64,000 nucleotides of DNA, from positions 3,412,001 through 3,476,000 of the forward strand of contig CM060732.1 of NCBI GenBank assembly GCA_030704615.1, written 5' to 3'. The notes below the pieces were generated by a model that searched no databases, was not told where the DNA came from, and saw only the letters and a program-made list of their open reading frames with translations. Below, piece by piece: positions 49,307 to 61,465 of this stretch (its first letter is position 1; each line of letters starts with the position of its first letter). This DNA is from Takakia lepidozioides. Taxonomy: Eukaryota > Streptophyta > Takakiopsida > Takakiales > Takakiaceae. The position numbers were made by a program, and so were the translations under genes.

Positions 49307-49813
49307 TTCTCTCGCACACGCACACACACAAGCACGCGTATAATATAGGGAGAAAGATCCATGACACCCTTGAGCATCTTCTCCAGCTGAAGGAGGTGAA
49401 CAGAGCTGCTCCTCCTCTCACACACACATGATTCTGCAATTTCCCGAACACATACTCCAACAGAAAATAGGCCTTTGAAAGTAGTTTATTGACCTTGGGG
49501 AATGTGATCTTGTCAGGAATAACATACTAGTCACCTACATATGAAGGCATGACCTGACAGTCATGGTTCCAAGACACCAATAAGTTCTGGATATAAGTAG
49601 GAATCTCTGATCCCAAAAGAGTGGCCTAGTATATCTTTGGTATGGGGAGAGAGACGTACCTTGACTTTTAATTGCTCCTTGCTATGATTTTATCATCAGT
49701 CAGTAACAAGGTATTTTCTCTGGTATTCATAACGACTTGGGTAAGTTGGGCATATAGGTGTATATTATATATCACATGTTAGTGTGTTAAATAAAAATGA
49801 CCAGCATGATCAC
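49307..49813. other. CA-rich microsatellite and non-coding DNA
   Basis: A (CA)n-like tract at 49314-49332 follows the LINE end. The rest shows no gene and may be intron of the minus-strand membrane protein gene. Confidence 0.4.
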
Positions 49814-52800
49814 CTGTCTTCAACAAAAGAGTCGACATAGAAGATAAGAACTATGCCAAACAGAATGGTGCTCACATACGCCCATGCCACTGATCCATGG
49901 TGCACAGCCTGGAGCTCCCCCTTGCTCTGTAAACAGCACCACAAGTACAGATGCTTGGTAGTATGAAAATGCCTTAACATCCCCAATTTTTTTAATTGCG
50001 TAAAGGACACAAACATTCATTTAGCTTGCAGAAGCTTGAGAAGCTAGGAGGCCAAAATGGAGAGCAAATGAGAGACACCAGTGTACCAGTGCTAACTGCA
50101 CCATTGCAAAGGGAAACAGGAAGCATGCAGCTGATGTCACCGTTATTGCATGCAGACGCTTCTTCGACTGAGTCTGCAAACTACATACCTTGCCTTAGAA
50201 ATGGTTCTCAGGTACTTACGTCTATAAATAAATGTCAATGTGAGAGCCCAGTAACTCTGAACTGTGTCTTATGCGTCTGTACTTACGTCTACACATCCTG
50301 CAAAGGCACTATACAGTCACACAACTGAAGAAATCCAAGGAAATCTTTGCACGCAACAAAAGCCTGCTGTCAGTATTTTTTTACCTACTAGGGCATCAAG
50401 TGACAATAAGCCTACCCTGTGCCGATCAACAACTATGAAATGAAATGAAATGGTGCTTTATAACGTCCGCGGAAAGCTCATAGAGCTTATGGGACAAAAT
50501 GGAAGAAAACATGAGAGAGGAACAAATCCAGAAACCACAATTAATGTTCTAGAGAATGTCTAAGGGTGAAGGCCTCGTGCAGGTAGGCTGCCAAGCATTT
50601 TTGATCCTCATAGTGGAAGACATCAGTGAAAGTTTGGGTTCCACTGAATAAACAGTGGAATCTCCCACGGATCTCGTAGTATAGAGGGCAGTAGAAGAAG
50701 AAGTGTTCTTCAGTTTCAATTTCCTTGCTGCGCCCTATGCAAGCTGGACATAGGCGGTCCTCCCGTTGCAGGTTTTCCCATCTGCCAGTCTCTATCCGTA
50801 GGTTGTGGGAACCCACCCTGAACCGCCCCAATGCCCTCAGGAGGGAAGGAGATAAGGATGCTGAAAGGTAATTTGGTCTCAAGATTCTATCATCGCGGAG
50901 CACAAAGAATGTCTCTCGATAGAAGTGGAGCTTTGTCGTGAGATTGGGTAGCTTCCAAGTTCTCTTGACATGTAATTCCATAAGCTCTCACCTAATGAGT
51001 CTGTGGCGGTCATGTCTGGATGTGATGTCCACCTCATCTGGATTCATTGGTAATAGGAAAGCAGTAGAAAGTCCGTTACGTTGAAATAAACTGTCCACTC
51101 GAGCATACCAGGAGTTCCTGAAACCTGCAGCTTTGAGCCTCATAGATGTTGTGAAGAAACAGTTCCTGACCTAGAAAATGCTGCGACCGTGACAGAAAAC
51201 AAGGGGCTTACCTTCAAGGACACACGACGACTAATAATGCGGCGCAGTGCTGCCAAGAGACCTGATATACTTGGCAAAATCATAGATTGCAGCCCCATGC
51301 AACCCTGCTCATAGGCCGATTCCACAGTTGCTCTGAATGGTAGCCAGAAGTCAAGGATGCAACCTAAGAAACATCTCGGGATGATTGGTAAAAGATGGGG
51401 TGGAGTCCTGAGTGACCCTCGTCAGAAACCACCCCCCCCCCTCTGATTCCGCACTTCCTCTGGAAAGTAACCGGAAGTCAAGGCTGCAAACTAACAAACA
51501 GTTGGCATGCATTTGCACTTAAAAGTACTGCAGCAGAACATGTAAGGAGAGCTAGCCTCCGTTTCCATCGCCTCAGGCACCAGGTGAGATTGGTAAGCTC
51601 CGAAGTTGATACACAATGAATTAGAAAAGATACTCCCCAATTTCCACCTTTGGAGAAAAACAAAAATGACAACATTCCTCTCACAAGCTTGCTAGGTTAC
51701 TTACCATACCCTACATGGAGAACCCATGTGTCAGGAATCCACATGGAGTTGCAGACCCAGGTACACACAAGGCTTCCTTTTAAACAAGCAGGTGGGATAT
51801 AGAAAGGAGAGTAGGTTGACATGGCCCATCCTTGAGATAGGAAGTAGAACGACACCAACATCGCCACCAGTCCCCCTATCTGGCAGCCCCTCAATCCCAC
51901 CAAGACCAGGCAAATAAAACATTCATATGACTCTGCACTCACTACCCTCCAAACAACTCCACATCACCCCTGCAAACACTTCTCTTGCCCTCAGATTCCC
52001 AGCCCTATACAACATGGCCTTGGCAAAAGCAAAGACTGTCTATATTTAAAGTTCAAGTGTACATAGAACTAGCCGGCACAAAGGTAAGCTAATGATGTAT
52101 CATACACAATTAGAAAACATTCAACTTGTTTCCAGCGGAGACCAGCATTGCTGTCCACAAGATATGAGATGACGCTTTCCACAATTGTCTACAATACCAG
52201 TGTATACACCAGCATGGGCAGGTAGAAGCAGCTCACCCTTTTCGAAAAGTACTGACTTCGACCAAAAACCAAAGTGGAGATGGCACCCAACACTGCACCT
52301 GCATATTCAGACAAGATTGTCCTGCCCCCCATTTTATCCAAGTCATAAACTGACATTTTGTGTTGCACACTCATATTCCCCGAACCACAACTTCAATCAA
52401 ACCCTTTAACTATGCCATCAGTACGCAAAAACTCAACACGGCCCCTTGTAAGCCTCTGTTCTGCACAGATAGGTTGCAGAACCCACTTTCCACAGCCAAA
52501 ACTTCTCAATCAAGAGCTTGCCCTGGACCCAAGCTTATGTATGCCGAATATGAATAAAAGATGGCCAGCTGTTGTGTAGGCCCTGCTAGCACCATCACTG
52601 GTTATTTGATGGAACCCTTGTTCTGTACTACACTCGATAGGAATTAACAAAGCCAGTATCTGAAAAACACCATTACAGATCAACAAGAAAGTAGGGGGAA
52701 CTGAATAAGAGCCGAATCATGCAAGAACAGCACTTGTCAAGGGGTCCTCATTAGTGGGAGGGTGAGATAACTGTCCTCTAATCGCCACCGGCCTGCATCT

Positions 52801-53609
52801 TACCTTTGCTGATGGAAAAGGGTGTGCATAAAGTGCAAGATCAATGGCAGCATACCACTAATATTGCAGTAGGTGAAAAATACCAAACAAAGAAAAGGAA
52901 ATATACCATCACCTAAACATAGCTCAAAAGTCTGATGAGTCGAGCAACAAGATATTTACTGTCAACGTGCAAAACCCCAGATAGTATCTGAGCCAAGGTC
53001 GATGTTGCACAAAATTCCCTTGGTTGGGGATTGTTGCTGAGTACCTAGGGCACCAGATCCACCCGTGACAGACAGCTATATCCCAACTACAAAAACCACA
53101 CAGCTAGATTGTCCCATCCAACATGTGAGTGAGAGAAAGCAAAGTGCACCTGACAGGCCCGCAGGTGCGAAGACCTTTGCCCCACAGTACAAGAGAGAGC
53201 GCCATGACTCCACCATTACAGAGTGATGGCACCAGCTGTCATAACCAATGTACTCAACTCGTCAACATTGCATAACACCAATCTAGCACATATCTTGACG
53301 CGTACTACGCCAGTACACAGCAATCACTGATTCCCCTTGCCTGAGGGTGTTCTTAAAATAGCCCCAGAGATAAAAGAGGGCAATGAGTGACGACAAAGAA
53401 AATCACGATTGGGCTTTCACAATGCAATACAAGCACTGTACCTGAGAAGAAGAAAGAGGTCGGCCTTTCCATGGGCGCTGAAGAACAAGAAAGAGGGCAG
53501 CTGATACAAGCAAACACACAAACATGAAGGTCATAATGGAGACACCATCGGCCACCAAATAGTGATATGTGGCATACACTGACCACAGTCGTAAGCACCG
53601 CCCTATCAC
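49814..53609 (-). CDS. unidentified multi-exon membrane protein, partial
   Basis: Exon-like segments with good splice donors lie on the minus strand. 53609-53442 includes YATYHYLVADGVSIMTFMFV and LFLVLQRPWKGR, ending CAG/GTACAG. 52349-52237 contains SEYAGAVLGAISTLVFGRSQ in one frame, ending AAAAGG/GTGAGC. A segment about 51942-51718 ends TATG/GTAAGT. About 51325-51212 includes SMILPSISGLLAALRRIISR, ending AAG/GTAAGC. 49926-49814 includes GSVAWAYVSTILFGIVLIFY, ending ACAG/GTGATC. Hydrophobic stretches suggest several membrane spans. I do not recognise the family, and the phases between exons are not all resolved, so some exons are probably missed. The gene continues below 49814 and probably above 53609. 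Confidence 0.45.
50425..51165 (-). mobile_element. fragment of a second LINE family, minus strand
   Basis: The minus strand encodes a LINE-like C-terminus: SMRLKAAGFRNSWYARVDSL, then after a TGA LPNLTTKLHFYRETFFVL, LRALGRFRVGSHNLRIETGR and CPACIGRSKEIETEEHFFFY, a zinc-binding motif of reverse-transcriptase C-termini. Its 3' tail ends in repeated ATTTC units (CATTTCATTTCATTTCA near 50436-50452). It is unrelated in sequence to the family at 30-49 kb and appears to sit in an intron of the membrane protein gene. Confidence 0.75.
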
Positions 53610-55134
53610 ATGGAAAGTATGCTGTGGAGCCCGCCTGCATCATCCCTCCCTCCTCCAGAATATTCAGTTTGCGGTCTGAATCATTTGCATTGCCCACCAT
53701 TTTAAGTCTATGAAACCCCACATAACACCCCCCCATGGGGCCCTCCAAAGCAGAGAGCACAAAAGTTATAGGAGCAACACACTCGGGACATATGGTTATC
53801 AGAAAGAGGAACAAGTGCCTCAGTACAAGGGCTGGTGCACTCAATCATCTAGCAATCTTACATACTGTTCTTAGAATTCTGCATCAATATAGTGCTGCAT
53901 CCCCCAAAACATACCCATTCGAACTGCACATTGGCAATTACTCTGTCACTGGCTCAAAATGGTCAAATTCGCAACACTCATGCCTGACATTTTCAACTTG
54001 AATATCTCTCCACAGGCACACATCTAATAATCTGCTAATCGGCTAATAGTCCATGCGGGCTGATACGGCCACCACCGTAGAGTAATGCAGAGATAGGGAC
54101 AGAACCCTGAATATCAGTTATTCTTCGCCAGTTACATAGGCAAAACGGCTGGAATCATGCTAGAATAAGCCTGACTGCTGTTCTTAAGAAGGCTCAAAAC
54201 ATGATATGCCTGGAACACTGAACAACAACTTTTTTTGAGACTTCGTAATCTAGATTGATTCGTCCACTGTCATATAACAAAAATCTTCATACAAAGCAAA
54301 CACAATGAAAGTTGTCAGATATTTGTCATATGTTGTACGACCAAACGGGATAACACTACTACGAGCTCAATCATGAGCTGAGCAATGGATAATCAGAGAG
54401 TATCTTGCGATCACGTCATTCACTTCCAGGCAGCAAACTGTAAACCAACATCCTCCCACCAATGACACTGTCATCCTCAGCTTGTATCAATCCAATCAAA
54501 CCCCATGATAACGCCCATTACAAATTGAATGTACCGAACAAGACAGTATTGACGAATCCAAAGAATGTACATGATCGGAGAAACTCGAGGATCTCTTCAC
54601 CATACGGTTGGTTCCTCAAAGATCACAGGTATGAACGCATCGTGCAGATTGCACGAATTATACCATCCAGTCACGCAAATGTCTTGCAGAATACTGCTGC
54701 GGCCTTGTATGCCATGCAGTTAGCCGTGCTTTAAATCCTAACAACGATGCGAACGACAGGATCCACTGATGCTGACGCTTTGCACTCACGTATGTCCGAA
54801 ATCGAAACTTACGTCTACAATGGCCGGAGACGGCCCAATTTGTACCTTATTGGTACCCCATCGGTCGCCTCTTTGATCATTGCTACTCTCGCACCTCGAA
54901 ATAGACGACAGGCAACTGGAACTCGAGACTGCAAGAAGTTCAAGACATCGCATTAGGGCTTTCATTCCCCCACTCACGCGACGGTCGCGTCGACGCCGGC
55001 CGACAGGATTTTCCGGCTGAATAGGTGACCTACAGCTAGCCAGTGCTTAGTTCTTTCGTCCTTTGGGAAGTTTTACTCAGGCTACGATCTGGTTGTGCGA
55101 GGATCCTGGCGGCGTCACCCTTGAAGCACTTGAT
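53610..55134. other. non-coding DNA, possible divergent promoter region
   Basis: No convincing exon. GC content rises near 54950-55130, just before the NUP50-like start codon on the plus strand, suggesting a promoter there. A minus-strand frame at 54786-54977 is not convincing. Confidence 0.35.
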
Positions 55135-58100
55135 ATGGCGGGAGGCAAACGGAAACCCGATGACAGTGACTTGTCCAACAAACCGCAATCCGCACCTGTA
55201 CATCCACGCTTTTGCTCATATATTGCTTGATCAGATTGGCAGCTTTATAATCCATACATTTCATTGGGACTTGGAACACAATATGCTTGAGATTAGTACG
55301 GAAGGTCTTGTTGGTGTTTCTCAATCGATGGGTCCTATCTTCTTTTCGTATCTTCCTCGTTGCATCCTAGAGAAGAGTTTTGACCAAATGATCTGTCTAT
55401 TCCCAGCCCCGATGAACAGTGCCAAACTATGATCTCTGGACAGCTTCCTTTGTGCAGCCTGGCTCATTAGACTTCCTGACTCAATGAATCTCATTCTGAT
55501 ATCTGATTGAATTCGGTCATTTTCATTTTCTCACTTGTTTATATACATCACTTCAGTGCTGAGAACTGGCTGTAGAACTTGCAACCCGATCACTTTGTCT
55601 CCTTGACGCTCATAAGTCCAGAAGCCTCTGGTGCACTTGGATGGAAATCTAAGGGGATGCAGAAAGTCCCCCAATGCTAGCTTTTAGCATGGTGTCGTGC
55701 TCATGTCAGGGATCAGGAGGGAAGCAATCCACACCAAGTAATTTGGACGGTCAAAGGGCTGTGCAGTGCCTGCGACATGTGAGGGCACTCAATTCCCAGT
55801 TTGCCAGGTCTCCGTCAACCGTAACCTGCTCACTCTCTCTCCTCATTCCCCTCCGAGTCTCGGTTAGCTTTGTTCTCTCCATCAACCTCAGAGCCTTGAC
55901 TCTTGCTTCCTTTTTACTAGGGAGCTCAATATACACGTCCCCAGATCAGTGCTTTTTGTACCAGCAATATATTCCAGCTGCTAAGCTTAAGCAACCATTC
56001 ACCAGACCTCGTTGAAGGAACACTTGTAGTTTTCGGTCAACATTTTGTGAGAGCACTTGACAACAACTTTGTAGTGCGAGCTGGATTTCTAGTGCTTCCC
56101 CACCTTCATTTAACCCTCAATATCAGTGTTTCTGATTGCCATGAATCATTGCAGTTTTGCCATGCTGTTTACTCTCTTCGTCATTACATGTTGATATCTC
56201 TTCGCCTCCTTACTTCTTTGATGTGCGATGACTTTAGAGGTGGGTGTATCTCAGAACGTCAAGCATGTGATTTGAACCCTAATGACAAGTGTTTGGGGAG
56301 AAGTGTGCTTGGGGCAGACCGGAGTTCCTTGATGCACCTTGCAGCTGTTTAGTAAAGGAGTTTGTTGAATCTTTGTGTTAGAGTTACCCTCTCAATGTGT
56401 AAGATGTTGGAAGCATGTGCAATGGCTTTCCTTGTTTTGCTTGGTGAAGTGGACAGTGGGGCGTACAGCTGGGTGCAGAGGCAAGAGCAAGAGCATTTGG
56501 ATGAGCTTTGGCAGGAGGGGATGGAAGACTACCTCAAGCATGCTGCCAATCTGTTGGTGCAATCTTACTTTCGAATATCAGTTTGAAGTGTGGTAGATGG
56601 ATGCTTTGTTATCATTCTTCCTGTTCTCTTCCATCTGTGCATGGCCACACCTGGTTTTATCACTTTTTTATCTCATCATTTTCACCAACTCTCAAGTTTT
56701 TCATGAGCACAGTTCTCCATAGTGCAGTAAACAGTATAGGACTGGACTTTTATTCCTCCTGTCAGGTTGTGAGATGTCTCTCATGCCAACCATTTATTAA
56801 ATACAGGTTGGCCTTTATTCATTTTGGGTTTTATTTCTGCAAGCTGTATGTAGTTCAATGTCATCAAGGTAAGAGTGGAAGCTGGGTTGTAAACCAAATA
56901 AAAAGGCTTGGGGAAAACATTTTGCATCCATTTATTAAATTGCATAGTTTGTAATGGGATGCTCTCATGCTGTACATTATGATGGCTGCTAGAGTCTTTG
57001 TGGTGCCCAACTTTTGAGGAAGCTGAGTTGGAGGTGTGATGGGGGGTCAAAATGGGGTTATATTATAGGCAGACTTCAAGGATGTGGTGGAATGGCTCAA
57101 GGCCAAGGCCAGTGCCTCTATGTCAAGTGAACCTTCATCTAACTCCAGTTACTTCAACATTCCTCATACTCACCCGAGCTCACTAGATGCTGCAACTGCC
57201 ACTGCAAAGCCTGGAGGCACAGGGTTTACATTAGGGAAAGGTTGTTTTAATTCACGAACTGAGAGCGACCCAAGTAGCAGCTGGAGCTTCCTGGACACTT
57301 CCTCAGCAGGACTGCCATCTACGTGTGGGACAGTTTCCAAATCTACAGGTAGGTCCTCCACATCTGATAGAGGTGGGTGCTGCAAATAAGTTGCATGCTG
57401 AGTGATAGGAGCAAGTGCCCTTCTGGACATGCTGGACTGCAGCGTTGCCTAACACATTGGTTTACTGCTTTATCTGGTCACCTTGCATAAGAAATGGGGG
57501 AACCTTTGCCAGCAACTGAATGTTTGTGGGTTGATGCCTCAGAAAATATGTGGAGTCATGTAGGGGACCAGGTGGGGTTTTATTGGTCAACTAACCACCA
57601 CCTGTGATGCATCTGAAGTAAAGTGGAAAATGGTTACCATTGTCATCAGCAGGGCCTGTATAAATTACATGTCACCCATTAGATCTCAGTAAAAGTGCCA
57701 CAATCTTAGGTCTGGAACATCCATGAGTGTTTGTTCTATTGTCTCAGGTTTTGTACACAGTGCATCTTCCAGTCTGTCAGTTGGAGGCTCCCTCTCCAAG
57801 TCATCTTCCTCACCTGCAGATCTGTTTCATCTCCTTCATCAGCTCCCTCCTCTCCGTCAGTATTGCCCATGTCCCTTAGTTCTCCACCATTGGGTCTATT
57901 TGTGAATCCTGGTGCAGGCAACCAAGATGAGAATTGCAACAATAGTATGCTTCTCTTTCATGGGCCAAAACCCATTTGTAAAACTTCACTTGATCTTTTT
58001 GTCCCCTGTAATGTTGTATTTATTTGGAGTATGTTCTCATAACATTTGAATGCCAGCATTATGAGACATTATTCTTTTTGTTGCCTTCGGTGAGGTGGGG

Positions 58101-59658
58101 ATGCCGAGGCCACGTTGTTTCTTCTTCCATGTGACTTGATTTGATGTTGTCCTCTCATAAATTGTAAATTCCTTGTGGCTTTGTTTTCATCTTTGAAAGT
58201 TATTTTTACTTGGATCTGGCTTTCTGATTATCTCTCGTTACCTCTCAAATGTGAGTTCAGCATTTACTGGGCTCTCGCATTTGAATGTCAGTGCGGTAAT
58301 AACTCAGTATTTCTGATATGGATTGTTTAAGGTGTGGATCTGGAAGAGTCAAGTAGCCCATCATTGAAGAGGACAGAGGAGGCAGGCATCAGAGTGGTGT
58401 ATGAAGTGAAGTCCAAGCTCTACATAAAGGTCACTGACAGCTTTCCCACACTTCTGCAACTCTGCGAGCTGGGTAGAATTAAGATAGGATCTGTGGATTG
58501 GAAGGATGAGAGGGGGAAGGTTTGTTATGACTGGGCAGAAGTGGCAGCAACCAGTCGGTGCACATGCTTGGGAGCTATCTTTGAATTGATATCCTTGTGG
58601 TGTTGCATTCCAAAGTAGTGTGTGGCATGGGCAGGCACATGAGGGAGAAGATAAAGCATGGAAGGACATGGGTGTGGGGCAGCTGATACTGAAACGCCGC
58701 AAAGATGCCAAACAAGGGTCTAAGGAGGCCAAGGCTACCATAATGTTCTGCAATGATGTACGTCTGTGTCCTCTTCCTTCTGTTCTACGAAGGATGTACA
58801 AGTGGTGATCTACCTTCTTAATCCGGTTTGTGTTTTCTTTGATTTTTCTCCCAAAAGTCATGTATTGAAGTTGTTCTTTTGCAATGGCAACCTCATTGTG
58901 GGTCTTTGCTGGAGCTTCTCCATGGTTTGCAGTATCTGTAAAAATTGGCTTACGTAATACTTGAGATAGGCTTGCTATACAGATCATTGAGACAATGATC
59001 CAGAGACTGTCGATGGTGCAGCACCTAAGCACAGCCAGACTAAGATCCTTTTAAGAGTTGAAAGCATGTGGCAACTCACAGGTTTGAAAGGGGAATTTCG
59101 TCCTCACATTAATACACCAACCTTGAATAGTAGGGACAACATGTTGCAGGATGTAGTCTTTTCTGCACACATGCAATGAGGAGCTTTTCGCCAATTTGCC
59201 AATTTTTGGCAAAGCACTTGCCCTAAGTGTCACAAGTTTGCTGGAGTGGTCTCAAATATTTTATGCTGGACATGGCATGAGATGGGATGGTGATCTGCAT
59301 GCAGGTGGGCAAGGTGTTGCTGAATGCGATGCTGTACCCTAACATCAAAGCCAATGTGCAGAAAACAGCTGTCACTGCTATTCTCCATTCTGCGGTAAAT
59401 TCTGTTTTGTGAAATTGTGAAGGACTATGATAGCAGTGTATATTTTATGGAGAGTTTTTATGGAGAGTTTTGCCTTAACACTTTCTGGCTTGGGCGGTGT
59501 GGCTGCAGGAAAATGGGAATCAGGGGATGAAAACAGGAGATAATGCTGAAAAGGCGAAGCTGGGGGCACAGCCACGCATGTACTTACTGAGAGTGAGCTC
59601 TGAAAGTGAGGCCAAAACTCTTGCAGACACTATTATTGAAAATGCTCCAGGGAACTGA
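55135..59658 (+). CDS. NUP50: NUP50-like nucleoporin with Ran-binding domain
   Basis: Plant NUP50 proteins sit on the nuclear basket and bind importin alpha and Ran. A likely first exon 55135-55197 encodes MAGGKRKPDDSDLSNK. About 56382-56556 encodes SGAYSWVQRQEQEHLDELWQ and EGMEDYLKHAANLL. 57069-57348 starts ADFKDVVEWLKAKAS and ends Ser-rich. A Ser/Pro-rich exon ends at 57911. 58332-58429 encodes VVYEVKSKLYIK. 58635-58757, 59305-59394 and 59509-59658 encode the rest of the RanBD1 domain (KAWKDMGVGQLILKRRKDA, VGKVLLNAMLYPNIKANVQK) and end at TGA 59656-59658. The last four exons join in phase. The phase between 57348 and the Ser/Pro-rich exon does not fit in the frame I would expect, and one or more exons between 55198 and 56381 are unresolved. 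Confidence 0.8.
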
Positions 59659-60655
59659 AAAGTCTATGTAGGCATTGGAGCAACTCTTTCTCCCTTACAT
59701 TCTGTTTTTCTGACCAGGAGGAAGACAAAATAAGAGATTTAATTGGGATGTCTTTGCATTTTGTCTTTGTGGAAGGCTAGGGTAAGCTTACTCAGACCTG
59801 TTTAGAATGTCAACCGAAATGAAGTTTATTCTTTTGTCAGAAACGTTTTCCTTACTCCACAACTGATGCAGTCAGAGGTTGCCAGAAAATTCTATGGATA
59901 GTTAGTGTCACAATTGTGTTGAATCATGTCTGTTTTCCATTTCTTACTCCAACGAGCATAACATGTGTGCTCATTGACATCATATTGTCATAAGCTATGA
60001 TTGCATGGTAGAAAAACTTGGAGATTCGCAGAAGCTTGGTAGTGTCGCCTTACTTGTTTTGCTAAGATGGCTTCCCAAAGATTGCAGTGGGAACCTTTTC
60101 AGATTATATTAAAACTTGGAAGGGTTTGTGCATGCCTCAAGGCACATGCCCGGGCTTTGCCATAATTTCTAGGACCTTTTTCTCTCACTTTTACAGTTGC
60201 ATTGTGTGGTCTAGGGTTTAAAAAGGTACTCATTCCTAGATGGCAATTGAGTCATAAGAAGAGTTCTGTACATTGATGCGGAGTTTCTGGATCTAGTTTC
60301 AGAGGAGTTATGGTAGACGTCAATATTTGAGGTGGGTTGCTGCTAATGTCTAGACATTAGCGAGAAAAATTGTTTTGTCTTTGAAGGGCAAAATCCATGA
60401 GGCCAAAAATCGAGCCCTTAATTACAACTAGGGTAGCCTGTGCCATTGGCCCAAGTGTCCAATATCATCTAAGTCCAAGTGCAACCCCTATATATTTAAG
60501 TGCGTCTCCTATGTGGAGGTCCATGTGTGAAGAATTGAGATCGATATACTAATAATAATAATATATGACGCCTCCCAAAAGGATGCTTAGATTATGGTGT
60601 CTCTTGACTGAGAAGGGCTACTTCCAGCAGGAAGGTGGACACCGGAGACCCATTA
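59659..60655. other. 3' UTR and intergenic DNA
   Basis: No gene seen. An AAT repeat (AATAATAATAATA) occurs at about 60552-60563, shortly before the second palindrome array. Confidence 0.4.
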
Positions 60656-61465
60656 ATCCATTCCCGGTGGATGAAAATGTGGTGCCGCATTTCCATCCAT
60701 AAGGATAATAAAGCGACCAAGGGGGTCGCCATCTGTCGGGTTCTCCTCCCCAGACCCATTCATCCATTCTCGATGGATGGAAATATGCCGCCACATTTCC
60801 ATCCAGAGGGATGATAAAGCGATCAAGGGGCCGCCACCTGTCGGCTTCTCCTCCCGAGACCCATTCATCCATTTTTGGTGGATGGAAATGCGGCATTGCA
60901 TTTCCATCCAGAGGGATGATAAAGCGACCAAGGGGGCCGTCACGTGTCGGCTTCTCCTCCGGAAACCCATTCATCCATTTTCAGTGGATGGAAATGCGGC
61001 GCCACATTTCCCATCCACAGGGATGATAAAGCCACCAAGGGGCCGTCACCTGTCGACTTCTCCTCCCGAGACCCATTCATCCATTCCCTCAAGATGGAAA
61101 TGCGGCGCCGCATTTCCATCCAGAGGGATGATAAAGCGACCAAGGGGCCCGTCACCTGTCGGCTTCTCCTACCGAGACCCATTCATCCATTTCCGGTGGA
61201 TAGAAATGCGGCGCCGCATTTCCATCTTGAGGGATGATAAAGTGACCATGGGGGCCGCCACCTGTCGGCTTCTCCTCCCGAGACCCATTCATCCATTCCC
61301 GGTGGATGGAAATGTGGGGCCGCATCAGAGGGATGATAAAGCTTCCGAAGGGGACCGCACCTGTCGGCTTATCCTCCGGAGGCGCATACATCCATCCACC
61401 GGGATCATAAAGCGACCAAGGGGCCCGCCATCTCTTGGCTTCTCCTCCCAAGACCCATTCATCCA
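60656..61465. repeat. second palindrome array, period 106 bp
   Basis: About seven and a half copies of a 106-bp unit, each with one palindrome flanked by GGATGG/CCATCC and followed by GATGATAAAGCGACCAAGGG. Palindrome centres are 60683.5, 60789.5, 60894.5, 61000.5, 61106.5, 61212.5 and 61318.5, so intervals are 106, 105, 106, 106, 106 and 106, twice the 53 of the first array. The best dyads have core AAATGCGGCGCCGCATTT. The last units have lost a palindrome arm. Non-palindromic parts are far better conserved here than in the first array, so this array is younger. Confidence 0.95.

Noticed and set aside
53353-53844. Minus-strand 163-residue frame reading continuously across 53.4-53.8 kb
   Set aside because: The better exon signal lies in another frame (YATYHYLVADG) that ends at a good donor; this frame is probably a shadow.
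60618-61240. Open frames through the 106-bp array
   Set aside because: Same reason: repeat translation without independent protein signal.
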